Source: Guadua angustifolia
Lineage: Eukaryota; Streptophyta; Magnoliopsida; Poales; Poaceae
Assembly: GCA_036346375.1 (NCBI GenBank)
Contig: CM070520.1
Coordinates: 12,845,791-12,909,790 of the forward strand
Length of the DNA: 64,000 nt
Direction: 5' to 3'
Shown: one piece after another, positions 43,081-53,937 of the stretch
How positions within the stretch are numbered: the first letter of the stretch is position 1
Layout: every line of letters starts with the position of its first letter
Position numbers and translations under genes: made by a program
The notes under the pieces: model-generated
Database searches by the model: none
What the model was told of the DNA's origin: nothing
The model's input: the letters and a program-made list of their open reading frames with translations, nothing else

Positions 43081-43672
43081 CGGGAATTTCTACTAAATCC
43101 CAGACACCATTAGAGCTCATAGACTTCAGTTCATCTTCCATGGCCTCAATCCATTTAGATGAATACTCACTTGTCATGGCCTCTTTGAATGAGGTGGGGT
43201 CATCTACCTTACCAATGTCTTCGCCAAGAAAGACTTCATAATAATCTGGTATGGCAGACCTTCTCACCCGCTGTGATCGTCTTAAGGTTTCATTAGGGAT
43301 CACTAGCGGTTGTGAAGGTTGTTGAGGCACTTCTTCAGTTACCTGTTCATGAGATGCCACAGAAGTTTGTTGAGGTTCATTATCTGGCTCATTAAACTCC
43401 TCAACAATGGGTGTTGCTCCCGAATTTTCAGTTGGAGGTACTACAGTCTGAGGCATTGTATGAGGAATAGGGCAAATATATTCTTGAATTGTTGGTAATG
43501 GTACATGAGCCCGAATTTCCTCAAGGTCTATCTCCCTTCGTTGTGAGCTCCCACTGATTTCATTGTCCTCTAAGAAGACAAATGTGTCTAGTCTCAACGA
43601 ATTTAGTGACACGATCTGGACAATAAAACCGATATCCCTTAGATCTTTCTCGGATATCCAATGAAATGGCAA
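43055..43672 (-). pseudogene. Copia polyprotein linker between integrase and RT
   Basis: The 205-residue frame is rich in Pro, Glu and Gln (for example PQQTSVASHEQVTEEVPQQPSQP) and then reads LRRSQRVRRSAIPDYYEVFLGE and PTSFKEAMTSEYSSKWIEAMEDELKSM, ending GVWDLVEIPDGVKSK. This is the standard region after integrase leading into RT, including the 'RRSxRxR' basic patch and the W..AM..E motif. It overlaps the RT frame by 26 bases in a different frame, which marks a frameshift. Confidence 0.85.
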
Positions 43673-43753
43673 CTCACGATCTTAGGGTCTAATTTATTTT
43701 CTTTGTGGATTAAATAATCGCTTCAAAGACGACAACCCCATACACGTAAATAA

Positions 43754-44638
43754 TTAGCTGTTGGTTTCCTCCCATCCATAATTCATAAGGAGTTTTAGTG
43801 CAGACTTGCTAGGAACCCGATTAAGTATGTGGGCACAATTTGTTTTAAGTGCCACCATCCACAAGCTAATAGGCAGACTAGAATGACTAAGCATGCTTCG
43901 TACCATATCCATAAGTGTACGATTGCGACGCTCTGCCACTCCATTCTGCTGAGGTTCTCCGGGCATAGAGTATTGGGCAACTATGCCATTTTCTTGAAGG
44001 AATTTGGCAAAGGGCCCAGGTATTTGCCCATAAGGAGCATGTCTCCCATAATATTCTCCCCCATGATCTGATCTCACAACTTTGATCTTCATATTATGTT
44101 GATTTTCAATTTCAGCTTTATAGATCTTAAATTTATCTAGTGATTCAGAACGATCACGAATGGGGAAAATATAGCCATAGCGAGAGAAATCATCAGTGAA
44201 TGTAATAAAGGAATCATAACCATCCACCGATGTCACTGGGAAGGGTCCACAAATGTCAGTGTGAATTAATTCCAAAAGACCCGTAGTCCTAGTGGCTCCC
44301 GTAGTCCTAGTGGCTCCTTTCTTAATTTTCTTAGTGAATTTACCTTTAATACAATCTAGACAGTGGTTCGCATCTGAAAAATCTAAGGGTTGGAGTATCT
44401 CTTCTTTGATGAGATGTTCCATTCTCCCCCTAGAAATATGGCCTAAGCGACAGTGCCATAATTTCGATGACGTCTCACATGTCTTTTTATTTACAACAGT
44501 GCATACATTCAACACAGATTCATCCATAGAGAGTAAATAAAGTTTGTCTTGCTCGAAGGCAAGACCAATAATATCATTATTTGATTTGATAATGCACTTA
44601 TTGTCCACAAACTCACATGAATAACCTGTTTTAGTCAA
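43754..44638 (-). CDS. Copia integrase, with 18-bp in-frame duplication
   Basis: The 294-residue open frame covers the GAG-pre-integrase region (LWHCRLGHISRGRMEHL, CLDCIKGKF: zinc-binding H/C residues) and the catalytic core. Core motifs are ELIHTDICGPF (first Asp), VVRSDHGGEYYG (second Asp) and QQNGVAERRNRTLMDMVRSML (Glu). All DDE residues are present. Between zinc finger and core the peptide GATRTT occurs twice because of an 18-bp tandem repeat (44280-44297 and 44298-44315). The frame closes at 43754 through an apparent frameshift. Integrase inserts element cDNA into the nuclear genome. Confidence 0.92.
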   Translation of the reverse strand: MTKTGYSCEFVDNKCIIKSNNDIIGLAFEQDKLYLLSMDESVLNVCTVVNKKTCETSSKLWHCRLGHISRGRMEHLIKEEILQPLDFSDANHCLDCIKGKFTKKIKKGATRTTGATRTTGLLELIHTDICGPFPVTSVDGYDSFITFTDDFSRYGYIFPIRDRSESLDKFKIYKAEIENQHNMKIKVVRSDHGGEYYGRHAPYGQIPGPFAKFLQENGIVAQYSMPGEPQQNGVAERRNRTLMDMVRSMLSHSSLPISLWMVALKTNCAHILNRVPSKSALKLLMNYGWEETNS

Positions 44639-44774
44639 TCTGAGACCTGAAATTAAGTTTCTCTTAACACTAGGAACATAAAGAACATCAAAAAGATGAA
44701 GATCAAGTCGCCTCCTAATGCAAGTTGAAGAGTTCCAAGCGCCTTGACTTCAATCTCTGCTTCCATCAACGACC

Positions 44775-45790
44775 CTAAGACTTCGTCCCCTTTTTATGGT
44801 CGCCACGGGCGCAATCCACGTAATGAATTAGTAATGTGCACAGTTGCACTGAGTCAATCCACCATGTATTAGAGGTAAACTTCGATAATAAGGACTCATC
44901 AACTTGAGAAATGATTTCATTACCCTTCTTTGCTAACCATTGCACCTGAATCCCACACAATCCTTTTATACGTGCTGGCTTCTTGCAAAATTTGCAAAGG
45001 AAGTTCCCTGCAGTTGGTGGTGCGAGAAGGTGCACGAGGGCCATGAGCAACAGTTTTTCCCTTAGCATTATTCTTAGGAGGGTGATAAGGCTTTTTATTT
45101 GCCTTAAACCCACGAGACTCCCCGATTCTTCCTTTTGCCATTGCCGACAAGATGAGCTTGTTCCTTGATCTCTCGCTTTTTGCCTCTCTTCTTCCTCAAC
45201 AGAGTGGCTTATAAGCTCAACTTATGGACCACTTCTCCTTCGAAAGTGTTGTAATTTATCTTGAAGGGTCCATACTCGGTGGCAAGGAGCTCATGATGAA
45301 ATGAACAAGAAAGCCATCGAAATGGCCATGTCCATTCCTTGATCTAGCCGCCATGTTAGTCATACTCATGATATGCTCCCTCACACACTGTTACCATCAT
45401 AGCGGGAAGTGAGCATCATGCATGATCGTGGTACTAGCATAAGTCTTGGAAGAGCCCTTAAAGTTATCCTCGACATTAGCCAAGTATCCTTTAGCATTTT
45501 CGGAATCAGGGATTCCTCCCTTAATCCCGACAGAAATGCTATTCTTGATGATCATTAGTGACATGCGGTTAGACTTCTCCCACCGCTCCGCCTTCTTATC
45601 ATATTGCTTCTTGAGAATAGCATAATCCTCAACATTAGGGGCGGGTGCGACAGGAGCACCTCTCGTAATGCTAGGTCAAGGTCCAAGACCCTAGCGTAAT
45701 GAGGATCTTATCTTTCCACGAGGAAAGTTAGTGCCATTGAAATGTTCAATGCTATTAATCTGAGCGGCAACATTGTTAATTGCTGAAAAG
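44775..45790 (-). pseudogene. Copia gag with degenerate zinc knuckle
   Basis: The minus strand near 45780 gives VAAQINSIEHFNGTNFPRGK, the typical start of copia gag. Downstream pieces include KRERSRNKLILSAMAKGRIGESRGFKANKKPYHPPKNNAKGK (45050-45180). The zinc knuckle near 45000 reads CKFCKKPARIKGLCG, a damaged version of the CxxCxxxGHxxxxC knuckle in which the His is lost. Frameshifts separate the segments. Gag would form the particle shell. Confidence 0.75.
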
Positions 45791-46974
45791 ACAACAAAAT
45801 TTAATTAATAATTGCCATATATGTAATTAACCCTCGTTGGTCGATTAAATACATATAAATGACAAAAATATCATGAGATTTCATTTCGCATCACCGTTGG
45901 GCAGAAAACGAAACAAAATTTAACAGCAAATTAAATCCTAAGTTGTATCTCCGTTGGGTAGAAAACAACATAGGAATTAAACACATGAGAAATGACTTAA
46001 AATTACTAATAACGTTGGCTATACATAATTTTAAGCCAAAATTAATTCTCCAATTAAATTTCACGTTGGTTCCATTTAATCAGAGATAATATCTAGAATA
46101 ATCATCATGAGAGAATTAATTTGCAGAGAAAATTAATCGTAACATTAATGCTCGAAAATAAAGTAATTAAACAATCATTAATTCTGAATTTAAACAAGAT
46201 TAAATTCTACTGATCATCCGGGCTGAAAATCACTCGGCTGGAACAAACTGAAGCCCACATCATCCGCCCAAAGAATAAAAGCATTGTTGCTCGGCGCCCA
46301 ACCGATGAATCGGACGGCCGAGATCAATCACGACCGAAACAAAAAAACAACGCAAAAACCCTAAACCTAATGCATTTGCTCGATCTGAGCCTCTCGCGCG
46401 GGAGAGAAAAGGGGGCAAAAATCTGTGGCCTTTCAGACTAAGCCTTGGCCTGCTGAACGCGGGCGATGCGGCGGCGGAGCGGACACGCACGAGCTGGCGC
46501 GGCGAGAGCGCGCAACGCGGGCGATGACAAGCGCAAGCGAGACCACGACCTAAGCGGCGCGGCGAAGGGCCGAGGCGCGCTGACAAGCGTCGAAGGCGAA
46601 GCGCCGAGGCCGGGCGAGCTGGGCGATCGGCGATGCGGCCGATGGGGCGAAGCGACACGGCAAGATCGATGCCGAAGGCGACGAGCACAAGATGCGAGGA
46701 GTAACCGGCCAAGACACAAAAATAAGCTAAGTGCCGGATCCCTTAATGCCATTGATTTTGGTGATTTGAGTTCTAAGGTTTTGGGATTTTGGGGATTTAG
46801 GGTTCGGTTCTTGGGGATTTCTGAGCAAGGTTCTTATCCTCTCCTTCTTCATGCTAAATCGATCTAAATCCGACTAATCAAGACTAAATCCGAAGCTAAT
46901 CAACAATAATCCGACAAGAACATGGAACATCCGAGACTAAAACCGGGCTAATAGGAACATGATTAGACTAGATT
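45791..46974 (-). other. Copia leader region between PBS and gag
   Basis: A long untranslated leader: AT-rich with CCGTTGG/ACGTTGG repeats (45830-46080) and then a GC-rich patch at 46430-46700. Overlapping open frames in the GC-rich patch (46260-46752 minus, 46466-46867 plus) have no motif. Confidence 0.6.
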
Positions 46975-46986
46975 GCTCTGATACCA
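46975..46986 (-). other. Primer-binding site for initiator tRNA-Met
   Basis: Minus strand TGGTATCAGAGC, the standard plant copia PBS complementary to the 3' end of tRNA-iMet, two bases inside the 5' LTR end at 46989. Confidence 0.95.
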
Positions 46987-46988
46987 AA

Positions 46989-47437
46989 TGTTAGATTAGG
47001 CTAATCACTAAGTCATTTAGTCTAGCCTACATCATGATCACAACTAATGCGGAAGAGACATGAGCACTAACCCGGTGAAGACAGGTTCACCATTAGGTCG
47101 GTCGTTGGTGTCGGTTCGGTTGTCGGAGTTGTAGAGAGGTGTCGCGGTGATCACGAAGACCTTCGGACACGGTTCCGCCCTCGGGGCAGCGGTGGTGGCG
47201 GAGGCCTTCGGGATGCCACTGTGACTTGACCTTGGACTGCTCTTCGAAGTTCCTCCAGCGCCCAATGAGGATCGGTAGAGATTAGGGTTTTCGGGAGAGT
47301 TGAATCGTGCGTGTGCTCGTCAACCCAGCACGAGCTCACCTCATCCTGTTAATATGGCGCTGAGGAGCTCGGGGGCAAGTCCCATTGGATGGAAAGCACC
47401 TCCGATCATGGCGCGTGATTAAGGAAAGAGCTAATCA
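46989..47437 (-). repeat. 5' LTR (right) of the copia element, truncated
   Basis: Collinear with the left LTR from TGTTAGATTAGG to AGCTAATCA. It then breaks to unrelated gypsy-type LTR sequence, so the first about 110 bases of the LTR in the element's sense (upstream promoter part) are gone. Confidence 0.9.
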
Positions 47438-49257
47438 AATTCATTTTCAGTTTATTTGTAAACTTTTTAGGTATAATGCATATTTGACCCTTTAGTTTAA
47501 ATTTGCATTTCAAATTCATCCATTACTGTTTTTCCAAATATTTTTGCATATTTGAATTCATTATGATGTTAACATCATATAAAAATTCATATTATTATTT
47601 ACTATCTTATTATTCACAGATTTGATATAAAGATCATATTAAGGACATAAAAATTTAATTTAAATAATTCTTTTCTGAAATTCAAAAATTCAATATTTTT
47701 GTATATTTAGAATCTTACTTGATTTTAGATGAATATATAAATTTGTTGCATCGAGATTGAATCAAAACAAGAAAAGATATTCAAGTTTCATTATTAATCC
47801 AGTTAGGAGAATTGACTAAAAAGGAAAATAGGCTTTCAGAGTATTGAAAACGCCTTTACCCTTTGTGCTGGAGACTCTTGCTTTGGCTGACATGGGTGGC
47901 TCGCGCGGCAGAGGAAGAAAACAGAGCGACGGCTAGGGCTGAACGGCGAGGGCGCTCCGGCGAAGATCCGGTGAAGGCGACGGCACCAGGAGGTAGGGCT
48001 CGGCGAGGTGCATCCGGGGATGAAGTCGATTCATCGGAAGAGGCAGCAGGGTGGTGCGCAGCCGAGGTCGAGCGGCAGCGGAAATGGCGGCTCGTGGAGG
48101 AAGAAGAACAGGGCGTTAGAGGTGAAATCGGTGGCCTTGTGAGCATCAGGGGACACTGGGGAGTTCATTTTCGAAGTTTACCTGAAGGGAGAAGGCCGGA
48201 GGAGCTCCGCCCACGGTGGCCGACCATGAGGAAGAAGGCGCTTCAGCAGCAACACGATTTCACATGAAGGAGTCCGAATCTTTTTGAGGGGATTTGATGC
48301 TTGAGGCCTGGTGATGCTCTAGACCAAAGGGATTTGGAAATGGTTGGCTCGATCTCTCGAATCGATTTTGGCTTGGAGCTCTGAAGCTTGGCAATGGCGG
48401 TAAGGAACGAGGGCATTCTGGCATTTCGATTGAGCAAAGGAAGGGAAAGGTGAGGGGGGAAGAAGGCGCTGCCTCTGGTGATCACTAAGGAGCAACGCAT
48501 TGGCTGAGGGACTGGGTAGATGAGCCGGCTTCGGTTTCAAAGCTCACGACCATGGCGGAAGAACCGAGGGATGTCTGCGTTTGCTTGAGGAGGAAAGAGA
48601 AGTAGTGAAGGGGGAAGTGGAGCACTATCCCTGGTGGTTCCCAAGGCGCAATGCATTTGGTTGAGGGCTGGCGTGATGTCCTGAGGCAAAGACTTGGGCT
48701 TGCTGCTTCAATGGAAGATTCTGGATTTGGGGACCCACATGGCGGTGAAAGGGAATAGGAGTGAAGAGATGAGCTTCATCCGGTCACTAGAACTTGCCTT
48801 CGGTTGGGCTATCATTCAAATAGAAAAGTTTATGAAACCTTTTGACTAATGTTTCTTGGGAGTTGGTAATCTTCGCAGACAAATTTGAGACTAAATCACC
48901 TTACAGTTAATTAATGAAAATTCTGACATTGTCAACTGTCCGGAAATTCCATTTCACTTTTTGATTTGTTTAAAGATTCAAATGGTATTATTTATTTGTA
49001 AAACTTTTTATATCTCATGATCAGTTCCTAGAATTTTTACCAGAGATAAATATCACTCTGAGGGTATTATGGAAATTTTCTTGGATTCAGATAATGTTTG
49101 GATGATCTCCATTCTTTAATTCTATTGGTTGGATTTTTCATACAAAGAACAATTTTGAAGAAATCCAAATAAAATTCAATAATGCCAAGAAACTCAGAAA
49201 TAAATATTTTCAAATTTAAAATATTTATTTTCACTTTATTAAATTTTTGGGATGTTA
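47438..49257 (-). repeat. Tekay/Del-like LTR, minus orientation
   Basis: On the minus strand it starts TGTAACATCCCAAAAATTT at 49257, like the LTR at 29503. A GC-rich centre (47850-48760) resembles that of the long LTR at 1853-5312 in composition. Its left border is where it meets the truncated copia LTR. No gypsy internal sequence is attached. The frames 47863-48267 (+), 47856-48146 (-) and 48243-48540 (-) have no recognisable domain. Confidence 0.6.
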
Positions 49258-49450
49258 CACACATGGTGGAGACGCCTTGTGACAGCGTCATCATGGAGCG
49301 CCTTGCCCGTCATTGGCGACGGCCATCATAAATACGGTTGTTGTACTAACGTGGCAACTCCAGACTCCATGGGCGGATTTGCATATGGGCTTCTCGCCAT
49401 GCCTAGACGAGCCAGCGATTCACATTCGCAGCTTTTAGCGTTCATAGGCT
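49258..49450 (-). repeat. Repeat X-5', inverted copy
   Basis: The reverse complement matches 26840-27040. It includes GCCCATATGCAAATCC, CATGGAGTCTGGAGTTGCCACGTT and GTCACAAGGCGTCTCCACC. The sequence is broken at 49257 by the LTR, so the LTR appears to have inserted into this repeat. Confidence 0.7.
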
Positions 49451-49660
49451 GAGGGATGGGCTTTTGAGCAGATGAAAAATGACGAGTTATATGTGCTTTG
49501 ACGAGTCAAGGAGATCCCATTTGTTCTTTTGGGCTTTCATGGACTGAGGGATGGGCTTTTGGGCAGATGAAAAATGACGAGTTATATGTGCTTTGACGAG
49601 TCAAGGAGATCCCATTTGTTCTTTTGGGCTTTCATGGGCTGAGGGATGGGCTTTGACTCA
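49451..49660 (+). repeat. 95-bp tandem repeat, two full units and a partial third
   Basis: GAGGGATGGGCTTTT starts at 49451, 49546 and 49641. The stretch GCAGATGAAAAATGACGAG starts at 49468 and 49563. The two full units differ by only a few bases, so the duplication is recent relative to the surroundings. Confidence 0.92.
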
Positions 49661-51555
49661 TGTTTCAGAGATATTGGGTAAACGAAAAATGGCTGACACA
49701 ACTCACACCGTTAGCACACGAGAAATACACATGCTGATAAGCTGCATTGTTAGTTCATAAAGAAACACCTTCACCCAAGTAGTGTCCATATCAATGGTGT
49801 AGAGCCATGAGCCATATCAAGTAATGTAACCCAGATAAGAGGATAATTCATCTAAAAAATTAGTAGTACATCCTTAATCTGCAAGGACGACTGCAACCAT
49901 ATGATGCGTTCTGAAAAAAGCTGGACATATAAATAAGATGCAGTGAACAAGTGACTAATAGTGTCAATGAGAAGCAGAAGCGTCCCTCCAGCTAGCTAGT
50001 TCTCATTACTAGATAGGTAAGGCGCGCTACGCTGCGCCCGTACAGTCATTCATTATAAAAGATTATCTCTATGACAATACAGCTGTAATACCTGAAGAAA
50101 TTTACGACGCAATATGAGAAAGAGACTTCATCATGAGCATACTCAGTTAAAATTTGCAGCTTTAAAATTATAAAATAAACTCAAGCAAAAAGGACATAAT
50201 TGCTTCTGTAATAAAATTAGAAACTCATGCTCTAATCTATGAGCTGTAATATGAGTCCTAAAACAAGACTTAAGTCTAGACACAACACAATCGATGAAAT
50301 GATATCTATAGCTTCAAATTACATATGATGGTATTGTTGTACAATATACCGACATGGGTACATGTTCAGTTCTATACAAATTTCAGTACACCACCTAAAT
50401 ACGACTAACAAATTAGATTCATCAGATTTTTATGGGACATCAAACATGCCCTTCACCAAACAAATCTCTCAAAAACCAATGACTCACCAAGTCCCACCTC
50501 ATCCTAGCAAAATCGAAGCTAAGGAAGCAACCTAAGTATGTGCTTGGCCGATCACATCACAACATGCTGACTGGAACAAAGAAAGCAATAGGCGTGGGCT
50601 TACTGTAGTAGCTAGAAGATTGTCAACATATGCAAATGAAGAAGTTTTTCTTATTCTCTAATTGTAATAGGTTGAATAAACAAGAACAGTAATGATAAAC
50701 AGAGATCTCCTTTAATTAACTCAAAATTATGTGCATAGACTCCAGAGATACCCTAAGTCAAAATTATGTGCACCAGTCAGCCAGAAAACCCAGTAACACA
50801 ATAATAGTGAAGAGTAATGCCTTCGGCTGATAAATCGATTGAGGCCTGGACCAACACCACACTATTTGGGATCTAGATGGATTGATTCTGAGTGATACAG
50901 CCGTCAATGTTGAATTTTGTTGGTTTAAGAGGTACTTCAGATTGACACAAGGGCTGGAGCACATGACGTATGGATGAAGAAATTAAACCCCAAATTAATG
51001 GAGAATGAGAGACGAAGAGAGTGAAAGACGTAGGAGCCACTGTGGAGGTCCGGACAAATGAGGAACAACTCCAATGTTTGGTTGCACAATGCATACAAAA
51101 CACCAATTTTCCTAGCTCTGATCTTTATTCATACGAATAGTCACATCCTAAAATAAATAGATAATAAGAAAAGGCATTTAGCAATACATAATGGGAAAAA
51201 AGTTATCGCTGAGGTGATTCTGGAATAGCGGACAAAAGGAAATGCATTAAAATTTTATTATTTTAACAGCCTGAATCCTAAAACTAAAATTTCGCCTTCT
51301 AATAACCTCTAAATATAGAATTGCTTCAAAGACAGAGATAGAAAACCCCTTAAAGGAAAGCATCATGCTTTATTTTTATATCGAAAGCAGAAAGACATTT
51401 CAAAACAATAGCACAGACATAGGTTCAGCTATCATCATATCTTGCATAATACTATCATTTATATCCAATCTCCTCAACAACAATTCTGAATATCTCAGGA
51501 CATCACATAAAAAAGTTTCAACTTGAAAGAGTATACATGTCAGTAACATGCTGAC
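49661..51555. other. Intergenic, 3' of the lyase pseudogene; no gene recognised
   Basis: AT-rich. The C-terminal exons expected for rhamnogalacturonate lyase (for example DGPTLWEIGxPDRSA) are not present on the minus strand. The frames 50764-51106 (-) have no known motif. Confidence 0.5.
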
Positions 51556-52727
51556 CTGAAGATACTGTTAGTGTACCATCCAATTTGTAGTCCCCTATAA
51601 AACCTGGACCTCGCGCATAAAGGTTGTAGTCCCTGGTTACAACGTTCCTTATGTAGAAGCTCCCATTTGTATCTGCTCTACAGCAGAATTGGTATCCTAT
51701 GACATTGCGGTTTATGCAATAAACATTCATAGTCTAATAATATACTGATGCATATCGTTGTAAAAGAAAAGCGTATATAGTATGCATTACCTTGCACTCT
51801 CTTTGCCAGGATCCAGCTTCTCCTGGTAGGGCTGCTAAACCTACATAGGCTGTTGTCGCATAGAGATCCTCATTATCTAAATAACCAAATGATATGATGA
51901 ATTAATTACTAAGATATATAAAATATTGAATTACATCTTGGGTAAATCAAAAGTTCTCACTACTATAGTCAGAGAAAAATGGGAATGTATTTAATACATG
52001 CTTGAACCAATAATCTACCGGAGACACAACCTCTCTGCTTTCGTCCTTTGAAAATCCTCTAAAAGTGCAAAACAATATGGCGACTCTCTTTCTCAATCAT
52101 TATATGATTTCATAAGGTAAAAGAGAGAAAAGTAAGTACCAAGTTACTTTAGTGCTTATAAGATATGTTTTTTAAAAATTTTGAGACGAAGTGTTCATAA
52201 TACCTTTTTTAGAGGATGTGGCCACAACACTTTGTTTTTTAAGAGAGTGTTCATGACACTTTAGACAAGCAAACTAATTACTCAGTCTTAATCGAGAACA
52301 GAGAGTTCACCAACTCAATAGATTATGGTTGTCCTTATGTTGCATGAAAACAGACTTGTCATATCCTTAAGCACTTATTTAACCTGAAATCATCTAAACT
52401 TTTGCATCCTCTCAGAGTAGATTTGGGTCACTTCCATCCCAACTGGATGTACATCAAGATTGGTCCATGAACCTTTTTCCAATATTCTCCATTCGCGAAC
52501 CTGGTTGAAAGGTCATCCCTAGCATAGTGAGCACTAAGAAACATCTGAAATCAAATAAAAAAACTTGCACAAAAGATAGCTGCATATCATCAAATAATCT
52601 GAGCTCAATTTCAGTCTCTTTGTACATTCTAGATCATCATAATGTCTGAACTTACGGCCAGCATAGTGTGTCCGACATGAGAGGTCGAGTTCTACTTGAG
52701 AGGTCCTCCGGTATGAAACTCCGGTAC
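51556..52727 (-). pseudogene. Rhamnogalacturonate lyase pseudogene (PL4-like), middle exons
   Basis: Five exon-like blocks on the minus strand follow the order of plant rhamnogalacturonate lyases, which cleave the rhamnogalacturonan I backbone of pectin in the cell wall. They are 52727-52656 (PEFHTGGPLK*NSTSHVGHTMLA), 52544-52384 (FLSAHYARDDLSTRF, then EYWKKVHGPILMY), about 52070-51960 (NTFPFFSDY), 51876-51791 (AYVGLAALPGEAGSWQRECK) and 51696-51556 (GYQFCCRADTNGSFYIRNV, then NLYARGPGFIGDYKLD). The last two correspond to the fibronectin-III-like domain. Defects are a TAG inside the first block, a stop and shift after GPILMY, and a one-base phase mismatch between the last two blocks. The family's aromatic NLYAW has become NLYAR. 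N- and C-terminal exons are missing. Confidence 0.85.
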
Positions 52728-53707
52728 CTGTTATCAATCTTGACAAATATATGAGCAGTGTTCATATTCTTCAGAATGTAGGGAAATCTTTATCATGGAT
52801 GTAAGGAAAGTTAAAAGGCTAGAATTTCCATCTTTAGGTGATCACAATTTTGTTGATTTAGACCAATATACTTATTAAGAGCAGCTAGTCCATAACATAG
52901 ATGAGAAAACTCTAGTAGAAGCATTGTATTTTTTTTAAAAAAAAAGCCTACAATGCTATTCTATTTTTGTTCGTTTAATTTTTATATAGCACAAAGCGAT
53001 CTACGAAACATAATGAAGTGAGATACTTATATGTGAAAAAAGTAAAATGATTAACTTGATAATAAAGTATATTGAAGAAATTACTTGCCTTTGTTCTCAC
53101 CAAGCCATAAACTTCGTCTGTGAAACAACGACAATAATCGGTTGATCTCAGTCCTCTGGTTGCAATCCTCGACATAATATTTTGGTTAACTTCTAAAGAA
53201 GAGCAAGGAAGACAATCCAGACATTATCACAGATAGTAAGCAATATCTAAGGTTATTACCCTGTCTTGTCCAAAGGATAAGGGGCATAGTAAGTATAGTC
53301 GGATGTCTGAAAGCATGAAACGTGATAAAACGTAATAACTATAAGGTTATGCACCAAACAAACATTGTGTGCATGACTATATAATTATACATTGCATTCG
53401 GTACGGGGAATACGGCGAGCACAGCCTTTATCGCTGATGAAGCCAAAACAATACAGTTTGTTGCAAGGAGAGGTCGTTCCAAGGAACTGTGATGGAGAAC
53501 ACAAAATCAAAACGTAACTAATGAAAGAGACCCATGTCTGTCTGAGTACCTGTTTTACCGTGATCCGGTTCCGCTATCTAGAAACAATCTTCTTTTAGCT
53601 ACGAAGAAAGCCTTACTTCATATATCAATGGTTCAACTCTTCTTAAGCAAGACAATCTGGAAATAAAAGACAATCCGGAAATAAAAGGACACTATGGTAC
53701 CATTGAT
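52728..53707. other. Upstream of the lyase pseudogene, no certain exons
   Basis: Possible short exons (53086-53175 and 53270-53310, minus) were examined but could not be matched to the lyase N-terminal half. AT-rich. Confidence 0.4.
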
Positions 53708-53937
53708 TGGATGAAACAAGTTTAAGTGAGTAGTTAATTGAGAATCCCGAATCACAAACCTGAGACAACTGTGCAGAGTTACGTGATTCTTGATGGAGTA
53801 CTTCTGGGATAAGTAGCACACCTGGATGAAACAAGTTTAAGTGAGTAGTTAATTGAGAACCCTGCATCACAAACCTGAGACAACTGCGCAGAGTTACGTG
53901 ATTCTTGATGGAGTCCTTCTGGGATAAGTAGCACACC
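53708..53937 (-). repeat. 115-bp tandem duplication
   Basis: 53708-53822 and 53823-53937 are head-to-tail copies (TGGATGAAACAAGTTTAAGTG..., ending GGGATAAGTAGCACACC) differing at about five positions. The minus frame crossing them (53643-53939) repeats a 38-residue pattern only because of this duplication. Confidence 0.93.

Larger units (their letters stand above)
40887..47437 (-). mobile_element. Ty1/copia retrotransposon, nearly complete, minus strand
   Basis: The element has two LTRs with near-identical sequence, a PBS, a PPT and the domain order gag-(protease)-integrase-RT-RNase H on the minus strand, the defining order of Ty1/copia. The left (3') LTR is complete. The right (5') LTR is cut after 449 bp at 47437. 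The LTRs differ by only a few substitutions and small deletions, so it is clearly younger than the Tat element. Stops and frameshifts, a mutated RT active site and the broken 5' LTR make it non-autonomous. Confidence 0.93.

Noticed and set aside
46260..46867. Overlapping open frames of about 100-150 residues in the copia leader
   Set aside because: Located between PBS and gag in a GC-rich patch; no motif and no conservation argument.
47856..48540. Possible host gene (134-residue plus frame and minus frames)
   Set aside because: Sits in the GC-rich middle of a gypsy-type LTR, as similar frames do at 3700-4500; no domain or splice evidence.
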